A stretch of DNA of 64,000 bases. Origin: Streptomyces lydicus. Lineage in GTDB: Bacteria > Actinomycetota > Actinomycetes > Streptomycetales > Streptomycetaceae. Shown piece after piece: positions 8,033 through 16,213 of the stretch. The stretch is taken from the NCBI RefSeq assembly GCF_001729485.1, contig NZ_CP017157.1, forward strand, positions 7,874,001 through 7,938,000, read 5' to 3'. A program made the translations under genes and the position numbers. Each line of letters starts with the position of its first letter. The first letter of the stretch is position 1. The notes beneath the pieces are model-generated. The model searched no databases. It was not told the DNA's origin and saw nothing but the letters and a program-made list of their open reading frames with translations.

Positions 8033-9208
8033 ATGCTGGGTAGGTCAGTGAGTGGACCTATCGCCGGGCGGTGGCCTGTGGGCACAGGACTTCGAAGCGC
8101 GCGAACGGCGCGTGGCTGGTCTCAGGAGCGACTGGTTCGCGAGATCGAGCAGTACGCCCGACGGCACGTCACTGATGTCGCGTCGACCGCGAGTTTGCGT
8201 GTGTACGTCTCCGAGTGGGAGAACGGCAAGCGCACCATCTCCAACCGCTACGCGGCGATCCTGCGGCAGCTCCTCGGCGTCACGGATGCAGAGTTGAGGG
8301 GCGGCTTGGTCGTCGCGGCGCCGACGGTGGCCGACGGGTACGACGAGCTGCTCAGCAGGATTGACTCGGCCAGCAGCGTCGGCGCATCCATGGTGAAGAC
8401 GTTCAACGACCAGACCGAGCTACTGCGGACCATGGACCGGCAGATGGGCGCGTCCGGACTCATCGACCAGATGACGGGGCATCTCGCAGCCCTTGAAGAT
8501 GCGCTGAACTTCTCTGTCCTCCCGAGCGTGCGCCGGCCCGTGGCCGTCGCGCTCGCAGGGGCGTCGACCCTCGCCGCGTGGCAGGCGATTGACGTGGGAT
8601 CGGTCGAACGCGCGTGGCGCCACTACGAACTTGCGAAGCGTGCTGCGCGCGACGCTGAGGACCCGATGTACCTTGCCCACGCGATGGGTGAGCAGGCGTA
8701 TGTGCTGTGTGAAGCGGGCCGGGCGGCGCTCGGTCTCGACCTGGTACGCGATGCTCAACGCACTCTCGGTCAGGGCGGCTCGCCCCGGCTCTGGGCGTGG
8801 CTGTACGCAGCTGAGGCGGAGTTGTGCGCCCACGCCGGAAGGCCGGACGAGTGCCGACGCGCTCTCGATGCGGCCGTGGCGAATATCCCGCCGGGTGCTG
8901 AGGACCGTGACCCGGACATGCTGAGCATCTTCGTGAACGACAGCCATCTGGCCCGGTGGCGCGGCAACATCCTTGGTCTACTGGGTGACGACGAGGCGGT
9001 GACCAGCCTGTACGCGGCGTTGAACGTTGTCGACCCGACTTTCGTTCGCGCACAGGCCGGACTCCACACCGACCTTGCGCAGGCTCACCTCGCCCGTGCC
9101 GAGTACGACGCCGCGGACACACACTTGCGGCAGGCACGACTGTTGGCGAGCCGCACCGGTTCCGTGCGTCAGCGTCGTCGTGTGGACCTACTTAGCGCGC
9201 GACTGTAA
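8033..9208 (+). CDS. XRE-type regulator with TPR-like C-terminal region
   Basis: A 391-residue protein. The N-terminal HTH (residues of about 14-85) includes RSARTARGWSQERLV and YVSEWENGKRTISNRY, typical of Streptomyces XRE regulators. Residues of about 150-390 are Ala/Leu-rich paired helices (repeated AL..AWQAI, HAMGEQAYVL, AEAELCAHAG), like tetratricopeptide repeats that sense a ligand or peptide. By position it corresponds to the activator of the pSAM2-type switch. GTG 8048 is an alternative start. It ends convergently with the GntR-Nudix gene, overlapping it by 17 bases. The operators at 7854-7892 probably control it. Confidence 0.75.
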   Translation: MLGRSVSGPIAGRWPVGTGLRSARTARGWSQERLVREIEQYARRHVTDVASTASLRVYVSEWENGKRTISNRYAAILRQLLGVTDAELRGGLVVAAPTVADGYDELLSRIDSASSVGASMVKTFNDQTELLRTMDRQMGASGLIDQMTGHLAALEDALNFSVLPSVRRPVAVALAGASTLAAWQAIDVGSVERAWRHYELAKRAARDAEDPMYLAHAMGEQAYVLCEAGRAALGLDLVRDAQRTLGQGGSPRLWAWLYAAEAELCAHAGRPDECRRALDAAVANIPPGAEDRDPDMLSIFVNDSHLARWRGNILGLLGDDEAVTSLYAALNVVDPTFVRAQAGLHTDLAQAHLARAEYDAADTHLRQARLLASRTGSVRQRRRVDLLSARL

Positions 9209-9986
9209 CCCCCGGCTTGCCACGGCTTGCGAGGATGTGCAGCAGGCCGACGAGAGTGCCGGACCCCATCAGCTCACCCCGCGCCATGAGCCCTGGGATG
9301 TCGGACAGCGGTACCCACTCGATGTGGCCGGCCTCTTCGAGGTCTGTTGGCGAACTAACTTGCTCCGCTCCGTGTCCAACGAAGATCTCGTGGGGTGAGT
9401 CAACCATCCCGACCATGGGCTGGTACGTGACGATGTGCTCAACAGACTTCGGTCGCCAGCCGGTCTCTTCCACGACTTCCCGCAGCGCGGTGTCCGCCGG
9501 GTCCTCCCCTTCGTCCACGATGCCACCCGGGAGCTCCCACCCCCACTGCTGCGGGACGAAGCGGTAGCGCCACATCATGAGTACGCGGTCCCGGTCGTCC
9601 AGAACCGCAGTAACGGCGACGTGGTGGAGCTTCACCACGTGATGCTCGAAGCGCTCTACACCGGGCGGTTCCACGTCCCAGACCTGGAGATTGACCCATC
9701 GATTGTCGTAGAGGTCCCGCTTGCCGTGGATGCGCCACGGCTCCAGCCCTTCGGGCGTCTTGACGCTCACGGCGCCGGGTACCCGGTACGAACTCCGACC
9801 GTAGACCTCCAGGGCACCTTCGGACACGAGTCGGACCAGTACTTGCCGAAGTGCGGTACGGCGGATGCCCAGCTCTTCGTCTTCTTCGAGCTTCCGTTCT
9901 GAGGGGATCTTTGCGCCGGGGGCGTACTCGCCAGACGCGATCCGAGCGCGGATCACCTCGTAAGCCTTCGTCGTCTTCGGTCCCAT
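9192..9986 (-). CDS. GntR winged-helix repressor fused to a Nudix hydrolase domain
   Basis: A 264-residue fusion. Residues 1-72 are a GntR-type winged helix (KAYEVIRARIASGEYAPGAK, then PSERKL and the recognition helix near TALRQVL). Residues of about 95-260 are a Nudix domain with a complete Nudix box at 155-177: Gly155, Glu161, the REVVEE stretch at 169-174 and Trp177. pSAM2 has a GntR repressor (KorSA) and a Nudix protein (Pif, needed for immunity to repeated transfer) as separate genes; here both are one chain. The ATG at 9986 is preferred; the upstream extension would read through the operator. It probably represses itself and the divergent control region. The copy 2 version is frameshifted inside the Nudix box. 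Confidence 0.85.
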   Translation of the reverse strand: MGPKTTKAYEVIRARIASGEYAPGAKIPSERKLEEDEELGIRRTALRQVLVRLVSEGALEVYGRSSYRVPGAVSVKTPEGLEPWRIHGKRDLYDNRWVNLQVWDVEPPGVERFEHHVVKLHHVAVTAVLDDRDRVLMMWRYRFVPQQWGWELPGGIVDEGEDPADTALREVVEETGWRPKSVEHIVTYQPMVGMVDSPHEIFVGHGAEQVSSPTDLEEAGHIEWVPLSDIPGLMARGELMGSGTLVGLLHILASRGKPGVTVAR

Positions 9987-10010
9987 CCGTGGAGCACTCT
10001 CCGTTCTCAG

Positions 10011-10024
10011 GTGGTGCGTACCAG
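10011..10024. promoter_or_regulatory. operator-like palindrome before the GntR-Nudix gene
   Basis: GTGGTGCGTACCAG differs at two positions from the tandem operators at 7854-7892. It sits 25 bases upstream of the start codon, where a bound repressor would block transcription, so autoregulation is likely. The copy 2 equivalent is at 31485-31498. Confidence 0.6.
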
Positions 10025-10662
10025 GGTAGTGGGCAAGACGCACGCTGCCTCCAGTCGTAGATGGATGGAAAACCCAGGCGAGATTTCAAGATCAGGGCGA
10101 CACGTGGTCGGTGTGTCGCATCGACCTCTTGCTCCGTCGCCGTGCAGGCGCATAGGGAGGACGGCGAGGCCGGCACGGCCCCGGTCCCTACCGCCCTCGT
10201 AGGCGAGCCGCTGCTCGTACCTCCACCCTCCGACGGGAGAACCGGCGCTGCACCTGCAGGTTGGTCGCCGCGGGACGCGCCATGCCGTCACCGCTACTGC
10301 TCGCAGGGTGTGGCGCGGTGGCCTGCTGGTGGGGGCGGGACGGTGCCGATCGTGGGGCCTCGGATGGTGACGCATCTTGAGAGGGGGCCTTTCACCTGCG
10401 GCGTTGCTCAGAGGGAGCGATGGCCGAGTTCCGTCACATACCAAGATCACCACGTCAAGAGACGGGAAATTCGGAAAGCGATCCGAATATCCGTCCCCCC
10501 CGCGACGGAACTGTCCGAAAACGGGGGGAATGGGTGGCAGATGGCGGCTTTTGCCGAATGGCATTTCGACTGGGTGTGTTACTACGCTCACGGAGCGCGA
10601 GCCCATTCCCTTTGCCGAGGCCCGGACTCGCGCTCCACTTCACTACGAGCAAGGAAGTGCCG
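10025..10662. other. gene-free stretch, promoter region of the cargo arm
   Basis: I see no supported gene in this 640-base stretch; frames across it lack ribosome sites. Its last 180 bases have lower GC (GGGAAATTCGGAAAGCGATCC, then TTTCGACTGGGTGTGTTACTACGCT), and a promoter for the small gene at 10663 is likely there. A run of six Gs near 10525 is five Gs in copy 2. Confidence 0.4.
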
Positions 10663-10929
10663 ATGCCGACATTCCCTAGTCGTTTCAGGATCAAACACTC
10701 CGCGCGTCGATCCGCGAGTGACACTAACAGCGGCCCCTACGGCGTGAACATGCCTGGCAACAACGCCGGCGTTCCCGGCAACTGGCCCGCCCCGCCGGCC
10801 CCCGCGGCCCTGCCCGCGCCGCCGCTCCTCGTCCTCACCCCGCCCGAGGGCACCTTGTCACAGGTATCGCTGCTGGTCACGGCCTTGGTCTGGGCCTGGG
10901 CTCTTTGGCGAAACCGCCCCGCCGACTAA
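10663..10929 (+). CDS. small single-pass membrane protein (88 aa)
   Basis: The ATG at 10663 follows AAGGAAG at a normal distance. The protein has a basic N-terminus, a Pro/Ala-rich middle and one C-terminal membrane helix (LSQVSLLVTALVWAWALW) with a short basic tail. A perfect hairpin follows at 11027. No homologue is recognised. It is intact in both copies. Confidence 0.5.
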   Translation: MPTFPSRFRIKHSARRSASDTNSGPYGVNMPGNNAGVPGNWPAPPAPAALPAPPLLVLTPPEGTLSQVSLLVTALVWAWALWRNRPAD

Positions 10930-11026
10930 CGCACCTGAGGGAGCGCCGGCTGACCCGGCGTGCCATCGATCTCTGCGAGTTCCCTACGGAACAGACGGAG
11001 ATCTCCCGTTTCTGTCACGAATCCCT

Positions 11027-11055
11027 GGGGCGACGAAACCCCTTTCGTCGCCCCA
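11027..11055 (+). terminator. perfect 13-bp hairpin between small gene and zinc-finger/HTH gene
   Basis: TGGGGCGACGAAA (11027-11039) and TTTCGTCGCCCCA (11043-11055) pair perfectly around a CCC loop. It lies 98 bases after the stop at 10929 and 28 bases before the start at 11083, so it may end transcription or attenuate the next gene. Copy 2 has it at 32500-32528. Confidence 0.6.
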
Positions 11056-11082
11056 GGCCCGGGGCTTCAAGGACTTCACGAC

Positions 11083-12279
11083 ATGCAGGGATACTTTCCG
11101 CCGCAGGAACACTGCGCGCACTGCGGCAACCAATTGAAGGCGCAGCGCACCGGCCGGCCTGGCGAATACTGCGGCACCGCGTGCCGCCAAGCCGCTCATC
11201 GTAAGCGCCAGCGCGAGAACCACACCCCCGATACCGCCATGCTCGATGCCGAGCTGGCTCTCTGGACCAAGAGCCTGGAGAGCGAGGTGCTCCGTCTCGC
11301 CGCGGCCTTGGAAAACCCTGACGCCCAGGGTGAAGAGCCCCTGACCACGCTGATGCGCATCCAGCAGCGCGTCGAAAAGCTCCGGCCCGCCCTCGTGGCC
11401 CGGGCCCGCTGCCGCGGAGTGTCCTGGACCCGGCTCGGCCGTGTACTGAACCTGAACAAGGACACCGTCCGCCGCAAGTACCACGACGTGGACCGCATCG
11501 TCCGCGGCATCGTCCGCCCGCGCGCCACCCCGGCCCCCACCGCAGACGACGACGGTGACTCACCCCGAACACCCCCGCCTTCCGCCGGCACCGAAGGTGT
11601 TCCCGTCATCGAGCCACCCCCGACCGACCAGCTTGCCCCCGTCCTCAGCAAACTGCAGCGGGCCTCCCAGCTCACCCTGCGCGCCTTGGGCGAACGCGCG
11701 AAGATCTCTACCAGCTACCTCTCACGCATCCTCAGCGGCGAGCGTTTCCCCGACTGGAACACCACCGCCCGCATCGCCCGAGCCAGCGGTGCCGACCCCT
11801 CCGTCCTGCGCACCGTGTGGGAAGCGGCCCACCAGCAACGCGACCACCGCCAAGCCCCCCACAGCCTCGACTCCGCCCTGCGCTACCTCCACCACCGCGC
11901 CGGCGCCCCCAGCCTCTGGTCGATCGCCGTCGCCTCCGGCGGCAACCTCGACCAGGACCTCGTCGCCGCCGTGTTGGACGGCAGCGTCGTTCCCGACTGG
12001 GAGACAGTTCGCCGCCTGGTCCTCGTCCTGGATGGCGAGCCCAGCTTCTTCACCCCGCTGTGGGAGAAGGTCAGCGACCACGTCACCGAACCCCCGACAC
12101 CGCGCATCCCCACCACGCCCCAACACCCCCGCGGCGCACACCTTGAGGAGATGCTCCACGCCTTCAGAGAGACCCTCACCGAGGAGCCGACCAGCCCGGC
12201 TGGCACCGCCATGCGCACCCGTCCCATGCCGCGCCCCATCCCCGCCCTTAGTACCTTGGCCACCGCCCTGGGAACTTGA
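11083..12279 (+). CDS. treble-clef zinc finger plus HTH regulator-like protein
   Basis: A 398-residue protein. The N-terminus has a four-cysteine finger (CAHC, then CGTAC about 19 residues on) followed by a basic stretch. Residues of about 105-130 hold a sigma-like or Mor-like HTH (VSWTRLGRVLNLNKDTVRRKY). A Pro-rich linker follows. Two XRE-like modules come next: LTLRALGERAKISTSYLSRI with ERFPDWNTTARIARA, and SLWSIAVASGGNLDQDLV with SVVPDWETVRRLV. The repeated 'PDW.T..R' motif suggests duplication. ATG 11083 has AAGGAC upstream; the longer frame from 10960 would read through the hairpin. It is probably a DNA-binding regulator; its target is unknown. Confidence 0.65.
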   Translation: MQGYFPPQEHCAHCGNQLKAQRTGRPGEYCGTACRQAAHRKRQRENHTPDTAMLDAELALWTKSLESEVLRLAAALENPDAQGEEPLTTLMRIQQRVEKLRPALVARARCRGVSWTRLGRVLNLNKDTVRRKYHDVDRIVRGIVRPRATPAPTADDDGDSPRTPPPSAGTEGVPVIEPPPTDQLAPVLSKLQRASQLTLRALGERAKISTSYLSRILSGERFPDWNTTARIARASGADPSVLRTVWEAAHQQRDHRQAPHSLDSALRYLHHRAGAPSLWSIAVASGGNLDQDLVAAVLDGSVVPDWETVRRLVLVLDGEPSFFTPLWEKVSDHVTEPPTPRIPTTPQHPRGAHLEEMLHAFRETLTEEPTSPAGTAMRTRPMPRPIPALSTLATALGT

Positions 12280-12633
12280 CGCCAAGAGGTCCAACTTGCC
12301 GAGAACGTCGACCAGGAGGCCCAGCGGTTGACCAACGGCGACGTCTACAGGAGTTCAGCAATCGCCCTGCTGCTGCATGGCTTTGAGGCTTGTCGCCAGC
12401 TCTGTCTGCTGATGCATCCGCCTTCGAGGAAAAGGGGGATGCATGGCGTCGCCAGCTCGTAGAATCCTGGTGGGAAGATGAAGTTCCCCCCGGACCGTCC
12501 CGGCTCCTCCGACGGACAGCCTTCGGGCTGGTCAACACCAACGCCGTTAAAACGGCGGCTGTCTGTTGCTGTCTTCACAGGCTTGAGCGCCTGCAGGGAG
12601 TGGTAGTGACCGCCGTTGCACGAGGAGCCGTCC
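12280..12633. other. intergenic stretch before the DUF3800-like gene
   Basis: No convincing gene. There is a short perfect hairpin (CGCCGTT AA AACGGCG, 12542-12557) and GATGCAT twice near 12412 and 12440. A 95-codon frame from a TTG at 12390 lacks a ribosome site and overlaps the next gene, so I did not call it. A promoter for the DUF3800-like gene is likely here. Confidence 0.4.
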
Positions 12634-13233
12634 GTGATTCCGTCCCCGCGTTCGACCGGCCAGTCGGCTTGGTCTGATGAGTCCTTCCAGGAGAAGGACT
12701 CTGCCGGCTTCTACGTGATAGCGGCTGCTGTCGTTGATTCCGATGCACTACAGGACGCTCGCGAGCTCATGCAGTCTCTGCGCGGTCGTCGGAACACTGC
12801 GAAGTCGCATTGGACAGAGATGGATGCGCGGCAGAAGGTCCGCGCAGCCCAGTGCGTTGCGGGCATCGATGGTGTTCACGTCGTGACGATCGGTTCGCCG
12901 GTGCCGCCCCGCAAGCAGGAGCGAGCCCGCAGCAAGTGCCTGAGTCGTCTGGTTGCGGAGCTGTACAGCCTCGGCGTCGACCGTCTGTTCATGGAAGCCA
13001 GGGAAGCGCAGCTCAACAAACGGGACATCCAGACTGTGCAGAGCGCGCGTTTTGTGCTTCCTAAGGGTGCCGATTTCCGCATTGAGCACGTCCATGGCGG
13101 CCAAGAGCCGCTTCTGTGGGTTGCCGACGTTGTCGCCGGCGCATGCCGTGCCCGCCAACTGGGAGAGGACGCCTACTGGGCGGCTCTCCACGCAGTTGTC
13201 CTGGAGGTGGAAGTCCCCACCGACTGTCGCTGA
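12634..13233 (+). CDS. DUF3800-like protein (RNase H-fold family member)
   Basis: A 199-residue protein opening with the DUF3800 signature: SDES, then GFYVIAAAVVDSDAL, then an Arg-rich helix and KSHWTEMDARQK, ending in PLLWVADVVAGACRAR with an acidic residue after a hydrophobic strand. DUF3800 proteins have an RNase H-like fold and often appear as cargo on mobile elements; their activity is poorly known. The GTG at 12634 has GAGGAG six bases upstream. It lies upstream of the GHKL-nuclease gene in the same direction. It is identical in both copies. Confidence 0.7.
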   Translation: MIPSPRSTGQSAWSDESFQEKDSAGFYVIAAAVVDSDALQDARELMQSLRGRRNTAKSHWTEMDARQKVRAAQCVAGIDGVHVVTIGSPVPPRKQERARSKCLSRLVAELYSLGVDRLFMEAREAQLNKRDIQTVQSARFVLPKGADFRIEHVHGGQEPLLWVADVVAGACRARQLGEDAYWAALHAVVLEVEVPTDCR

Positions 13234-13773
13234 GCGGCTCAGAAATGCGCCGAGCCAGGCTCCCGGTCTGCCCCAGGTCACCTGGCTCCACTTCTGAAGG
13301 TCCGCGACCCTCAGCGACTCTTAAGACTCTACCCGTTCTGGCCCCGGGAGGCCACGTTCTGAGCCCAGTCTCAGCACGCTGACGGGCTCCGTCGACGCTG
13401 CACCACCCACCCCGACCCAGTGGCCAGCCACTTCGCCGAATTTCGAACATGTGTTCTGAGCTGATGAATCCGCCTGCGGGGGCTGGCGGCACCTGGCCGG
13501 GCGATTGCGCAGGCCCAGGGCTCGGAGAAGTAGCCGGGTGGGTGGCGGTGGCGTCGCAGTTCGACTGCACTGGCCCAAGCGAGTTGCCGGCGCCAGGGTG
13601 CATGTGAAGGCGTCGCCCTCGGTAGCCGCGGGCCTAGGCTCACGATCAGCAACGCCTTGTGCGATCTGATCCAACTTTAGGTGATCGCGGTGTTCACAGT
13701 GAGCGTCATGGTGTCGATACTGACGGTAGTCGACGCGGTCGGTGCCGCTCGATGGAACGCCAGGGGAGGGGCC
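13234..13773. other. intergenic stretch before the GHKL-nuclease gene
   Basis: A 540-base gene-free stretch. It opens with CTGAGC-G-GCTCAG at 13230-13242 and a GAGCCAGG...CCTGGCTC pair (13252-13259 with 13281-13288), possible weak terminators for the DUF3800-like gene. The next gene therefore probably has its own promoter in 13300-13760. No RNA or protein gene is supported. Confidence 0.4.
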
Positions 13774-15792
13774 ATGGGGAGCATCACGCTGAGGGTCGAA
13801 CAGGACCACGTCGAGGGCGTCGCCAAGCTGAATGATCCAGTCGGTGCGGTGATTGAGCTTATCTGGAACGCACTTGACGCCGACGCAACTTCCGTCACCG
13901 TGGAAATCGAGCGTAATGAGTTCGACGGCGTCAGCAAGGTGATTGTCTCGGATGACGGTCACGGCATGCCAGCCGAGTCCTGCCCCTCCTACTTCGATAA
14001 GCTGGGCGGCTCATGGAAGAAGGCCGCCTTAGTTTCGTTGGATAAGCGTCGGGCCATGCACGGTAGAAACGGCCAGGGTCGCGTACGCGCATTTGCGCTG
14101 GGGCAGCACGTGCGCTGGACGACCATTGGCGAGGGTGTCGACGGAAAAATGAAGACGATTATCGAGGCTGATCGTACAGCGATGCGTAACTATCGCATAG
14201 ATACCTTCGGGGCGGATAATGGAGATACCGGAACCACAGTCGAGGCGTGGGGGGCAATTCCTGGTCTGGATCGATTGCTGAACACCTCAAAGGTGATCTC
14301 GGCGTTGACGACGGAATTTGCTCTGTATCTCGAAACCTACCCAGATTCATCAGTGACGTTCGATGGGGAGCGGGTTGATCCAGGGCAGGTGCAAGTCCAC
14401 TCTGCTGTGTACACCCTAGGTGACGACGGCGAGTTCCCTGGTCCCGAACTAAGGGTTATTGAATGGCGTAAAGTCGTAACGCGCGAGCTTGCGCTTTGCG
14501 ACTCAAGGCGGATGCCGTTGGTAAAGCTCCGCCCGGAGATTCAGGCGCCAGGATTCAATTTCACAGCCTATCTGTCGTGGCAGGGATTTGAGGATCGGCC
14601 GCAGGATCTAGCTTTGGTGGACTGGGATGAGGATTCCCCAGCCTCCGCAGTGGTAGAGCAGGCAAGAGGGCGCCTTCGGGAGCACTTCCGGAGTAGGGTC
14701 GATGACCGTCGCCGGGAACAGGTCCTGGAGTGGCAGAGGGAGCAGGTTTACCCCTACGAGGGAGAGGCCACAGAGCCGACGGAGCTCACTGAGCGTGAAG
14801 CCTTCGATACGGTAGCAACGACTATCGCGAAGCACATCCCTAAAGCCCGTAACGCCAGAAGAGCCACGCTAGGTCTGCTGAAGGAGACGCTAGCTGCAAA
14901 GCCCGATCAGACGCCGCAAATTCTTGAGCGATTCTTCTCCCTGTCCCGCCAGGAGAAAGAGGAACTCGGACTTCTACTGAAGCGTACAAGTCTAACCTCT
15001 CTGATTCGCACATCCACAGAGGTTACTGACCGGCTTGACTTCCTTCGCGCCCTGGAGATACTGCTCTTCGACCCTGAAGCGAAAAAGGTGACAAGAGAGC
15101 GGGATCAGTTGCATAAGATCCTGGAGAATGAGGCTTGGGTATTTGGCGAAGAATATTCGCTCATGGTCAGTGAACGTGGCCTCTCGGAAGTTCTTCGAAA
15201 ACATCTGTCGATCCTCAGGGTGCCTGAGCCTGCAGACACTAATGTGCGCGTCCTGGATGGAAGCACTGGGAGAGTCGACCTGATGCTCTCGAAGACAACG
15301 GTTTGGGTGCAAAAACCTCATCACCTGGTCGTGGAGCTCAAACGTCCAAACGTAAGACTCGGTATGGCCGAGTATTCACAGCTGGTGAAATACGCAACTA
15401 CCGTCATCGCTGATGAACGCTTTAGAAGCACCGAGGCGAACTGGGACTTCTGGCTCATTGGAAATTCCATGGATGACGTCTTGCGGAACCTCACGTGTCA
15501 GCCACACTTGCCCCCAGGTCAGGTCAACACGATCGGTAACGCAAGACTATGGGTCCGCGAGTGGAGTGAAGTTATCCAGGAGTGTAAGCAGCGGCTTCAC
15601 TTTTACCGGGACAGGCTCGACTATCAGTCCACGGATGAGCATGCTCTGGAGTACCTGGTGCGCAAGCACGCGCATGCGACGCCGACGGTCCTGCTGCCCG
15701 ACGACGAGGACGTTGTGGAGGAGCCGGCTGGAGCCATCCCGCCTCCACGCGATGGGCAGTCGGCGCAAGCGCCTACGACGTTGACGGACTAG
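13774..15792 (+). CDS. GHKL ATPase fused to PD-(D/E)XK nuclease-like domain (candidate defence effector)
   Basis: A 672-residue protein. The N-terminal 200 residues are a GHKL ATPase of the MutL/Hsp90/MORC class: N-box with Glu28 and Asn32 (ELIWNALDADA), the DDGHG motif at 60-64 and GRNGQG at 97-102. The middle (about 270-450) is charged and helical. The C-terminal part has a restriction-nuclease-like core: Asp502 in GRVDLML, then Glu521 and Lys523 in VVELKRP, then an SQLVKYA helix. The ATG at 13774 has GGGGAGGGG upstream; the frame can extend to 13681 without a better site. GC and codon use are visibly more relaxed than in the transfer genes. MORC/MutL-like ATPases with nuclease domains are known near restriction systems. 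It is the last gene before att, the usual cargo position. Confidence 0.8.
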   Translation: MGSITLRVEQDHVEGVAKLNDPVGAVIELIWNALDADATSVTVEIERNEFDGVSKVIVSDDGHGMPAESCPSYFDKLGGSWKKAALVSLDKRRAMHGRNGQGRVRAFALGQHVRWTTIGEGVDGKMKTIIEADRTAMRNYRIDTFGADNGDTGTTVEAWGAIPGLDRLLNTSKVISALTTEFALYLETYPDSSVTFDGERVDPGQVQVHSAVYTLGDDGEFPGPELRVIEWRKVVTRELALCDSRRMPLVKLRPEIQAPGFNFTAYLSWQGFEDRPQDLALVDWDEDSPASAVVEQARGRLREHFRSRVDDRRREQVLEWQREQVYPYEGEATEPTELTEREAFDTVATTIAKHIPKARNARRATLGLLKETLAAKPDQTPQILERFFSLSRQEKEELGLLLKRTSLTSLIRTSTEVTDRLDFLRALEILLFDPEAKKVTRERDQLHKILENEAWVFGEEYSLMVSERGLSEVLRKHLSILRVPEPADTNVRVLDGSTGRVDLMLSKTTVWVQKPHHLVVELKRPNVRLGMAEYSQLVKYATTVIADERFRSTEANWDFWLIGNSMDDVLRNLTCQPHLPPGQVNTIGNARLWVREWSEVIQECKQRLHFYRDRLDYQSTDEHALEYLVRKHAHATPTVLLPDDEDVVEEPAGAIPPPRDGQSAQAPTTLTD

Positions 15793-15815
15793 CGTGGTGG
15801 GCTGTGGCGGTGAGG

Positions 15816-15833
15816 GTCTCAGATGTGGTCTCA
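15816..15833. promoter_or_regulatory. outer GTCTCA pair, possible integrase arm sites
   Basis: GTCTCA occurs at 15816 and 15828, exactly 12 bases apart, about 390 bases from the att core. The same hexamer with the same spacing occurs nearer the core on both sides. Copy 2 has it at 37289-37306. Confidence 0.4.
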
Positions 15834-16097
15834 GTACCGGCTTCATCCACCGGCGTCCGCCGCCGTTCATTGACGCGTGCGAGCTTGCTGTGACCTGGGT
15901 CGTCCAGCGCGCGGACTGCAGTGGACGCTATCGCAGCAAGATCGGACAACTCGTAATGCGTAGGCTCGGCCCGCCACCAGAGGCGCTTCCCTGGGACCGC
16001 GAGCTCGTCTGGGCGTGTCGGGCAGCCGAAAGGGCGGGCGCAATCGCTGGCGGCGGGCCCGCTCGGGTTTGATGGTGTGATTGGCGGGGCGCGACGC

Positions 16098-16117
16098 CAG
16101 TCTCATCAGCAGTCTCA
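16098..16117. promoter_or_regulatory. CAGTCTCA direct-repeat pair left of att, candidate integrase arm site
   Basis: CAGTCTCATCAG at 16098 and CAGTCTCATCCG at 16110 are direct repeats with a 12-base period, about 100 bases left of the tRNA-derived core. A matching pair lies on the other side at 16333-16352. Tyrosine integrases bind such arm repeats around the crossover. Copy 2 has the pair at 37571-37590. Confidence 0.55.
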
Positions 16118-16213
16118 TCCGCCCCCGTTCGCGCCCGTTCAGCAGGTCAGCGCCAGGGGGCACTGCCTCGAAATTGAACGCTCCTGAACTGTCACGAACC
16201 CCAGCATGCAGAG

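Noticed and set aside
10960..11082. N-terminal extension of the zinc-finger/HTH protein
   Set aside because: It would translate through a perfect 13-bp hairpin and has no ribosome site; ATG 11083 has one.
12390..12677. A 95-codon gene before the DUF3800-like gene
   Set aside because: TTG start, no ribosome site, and overlap with the better-supported GTG start at 12634.
13774..15792. Calling the protein a Shedu or BREX component outright
   Set aside because: The ExK core resembles several nuclease families and the partner genes of those systems are absent; only a profile search can place it.
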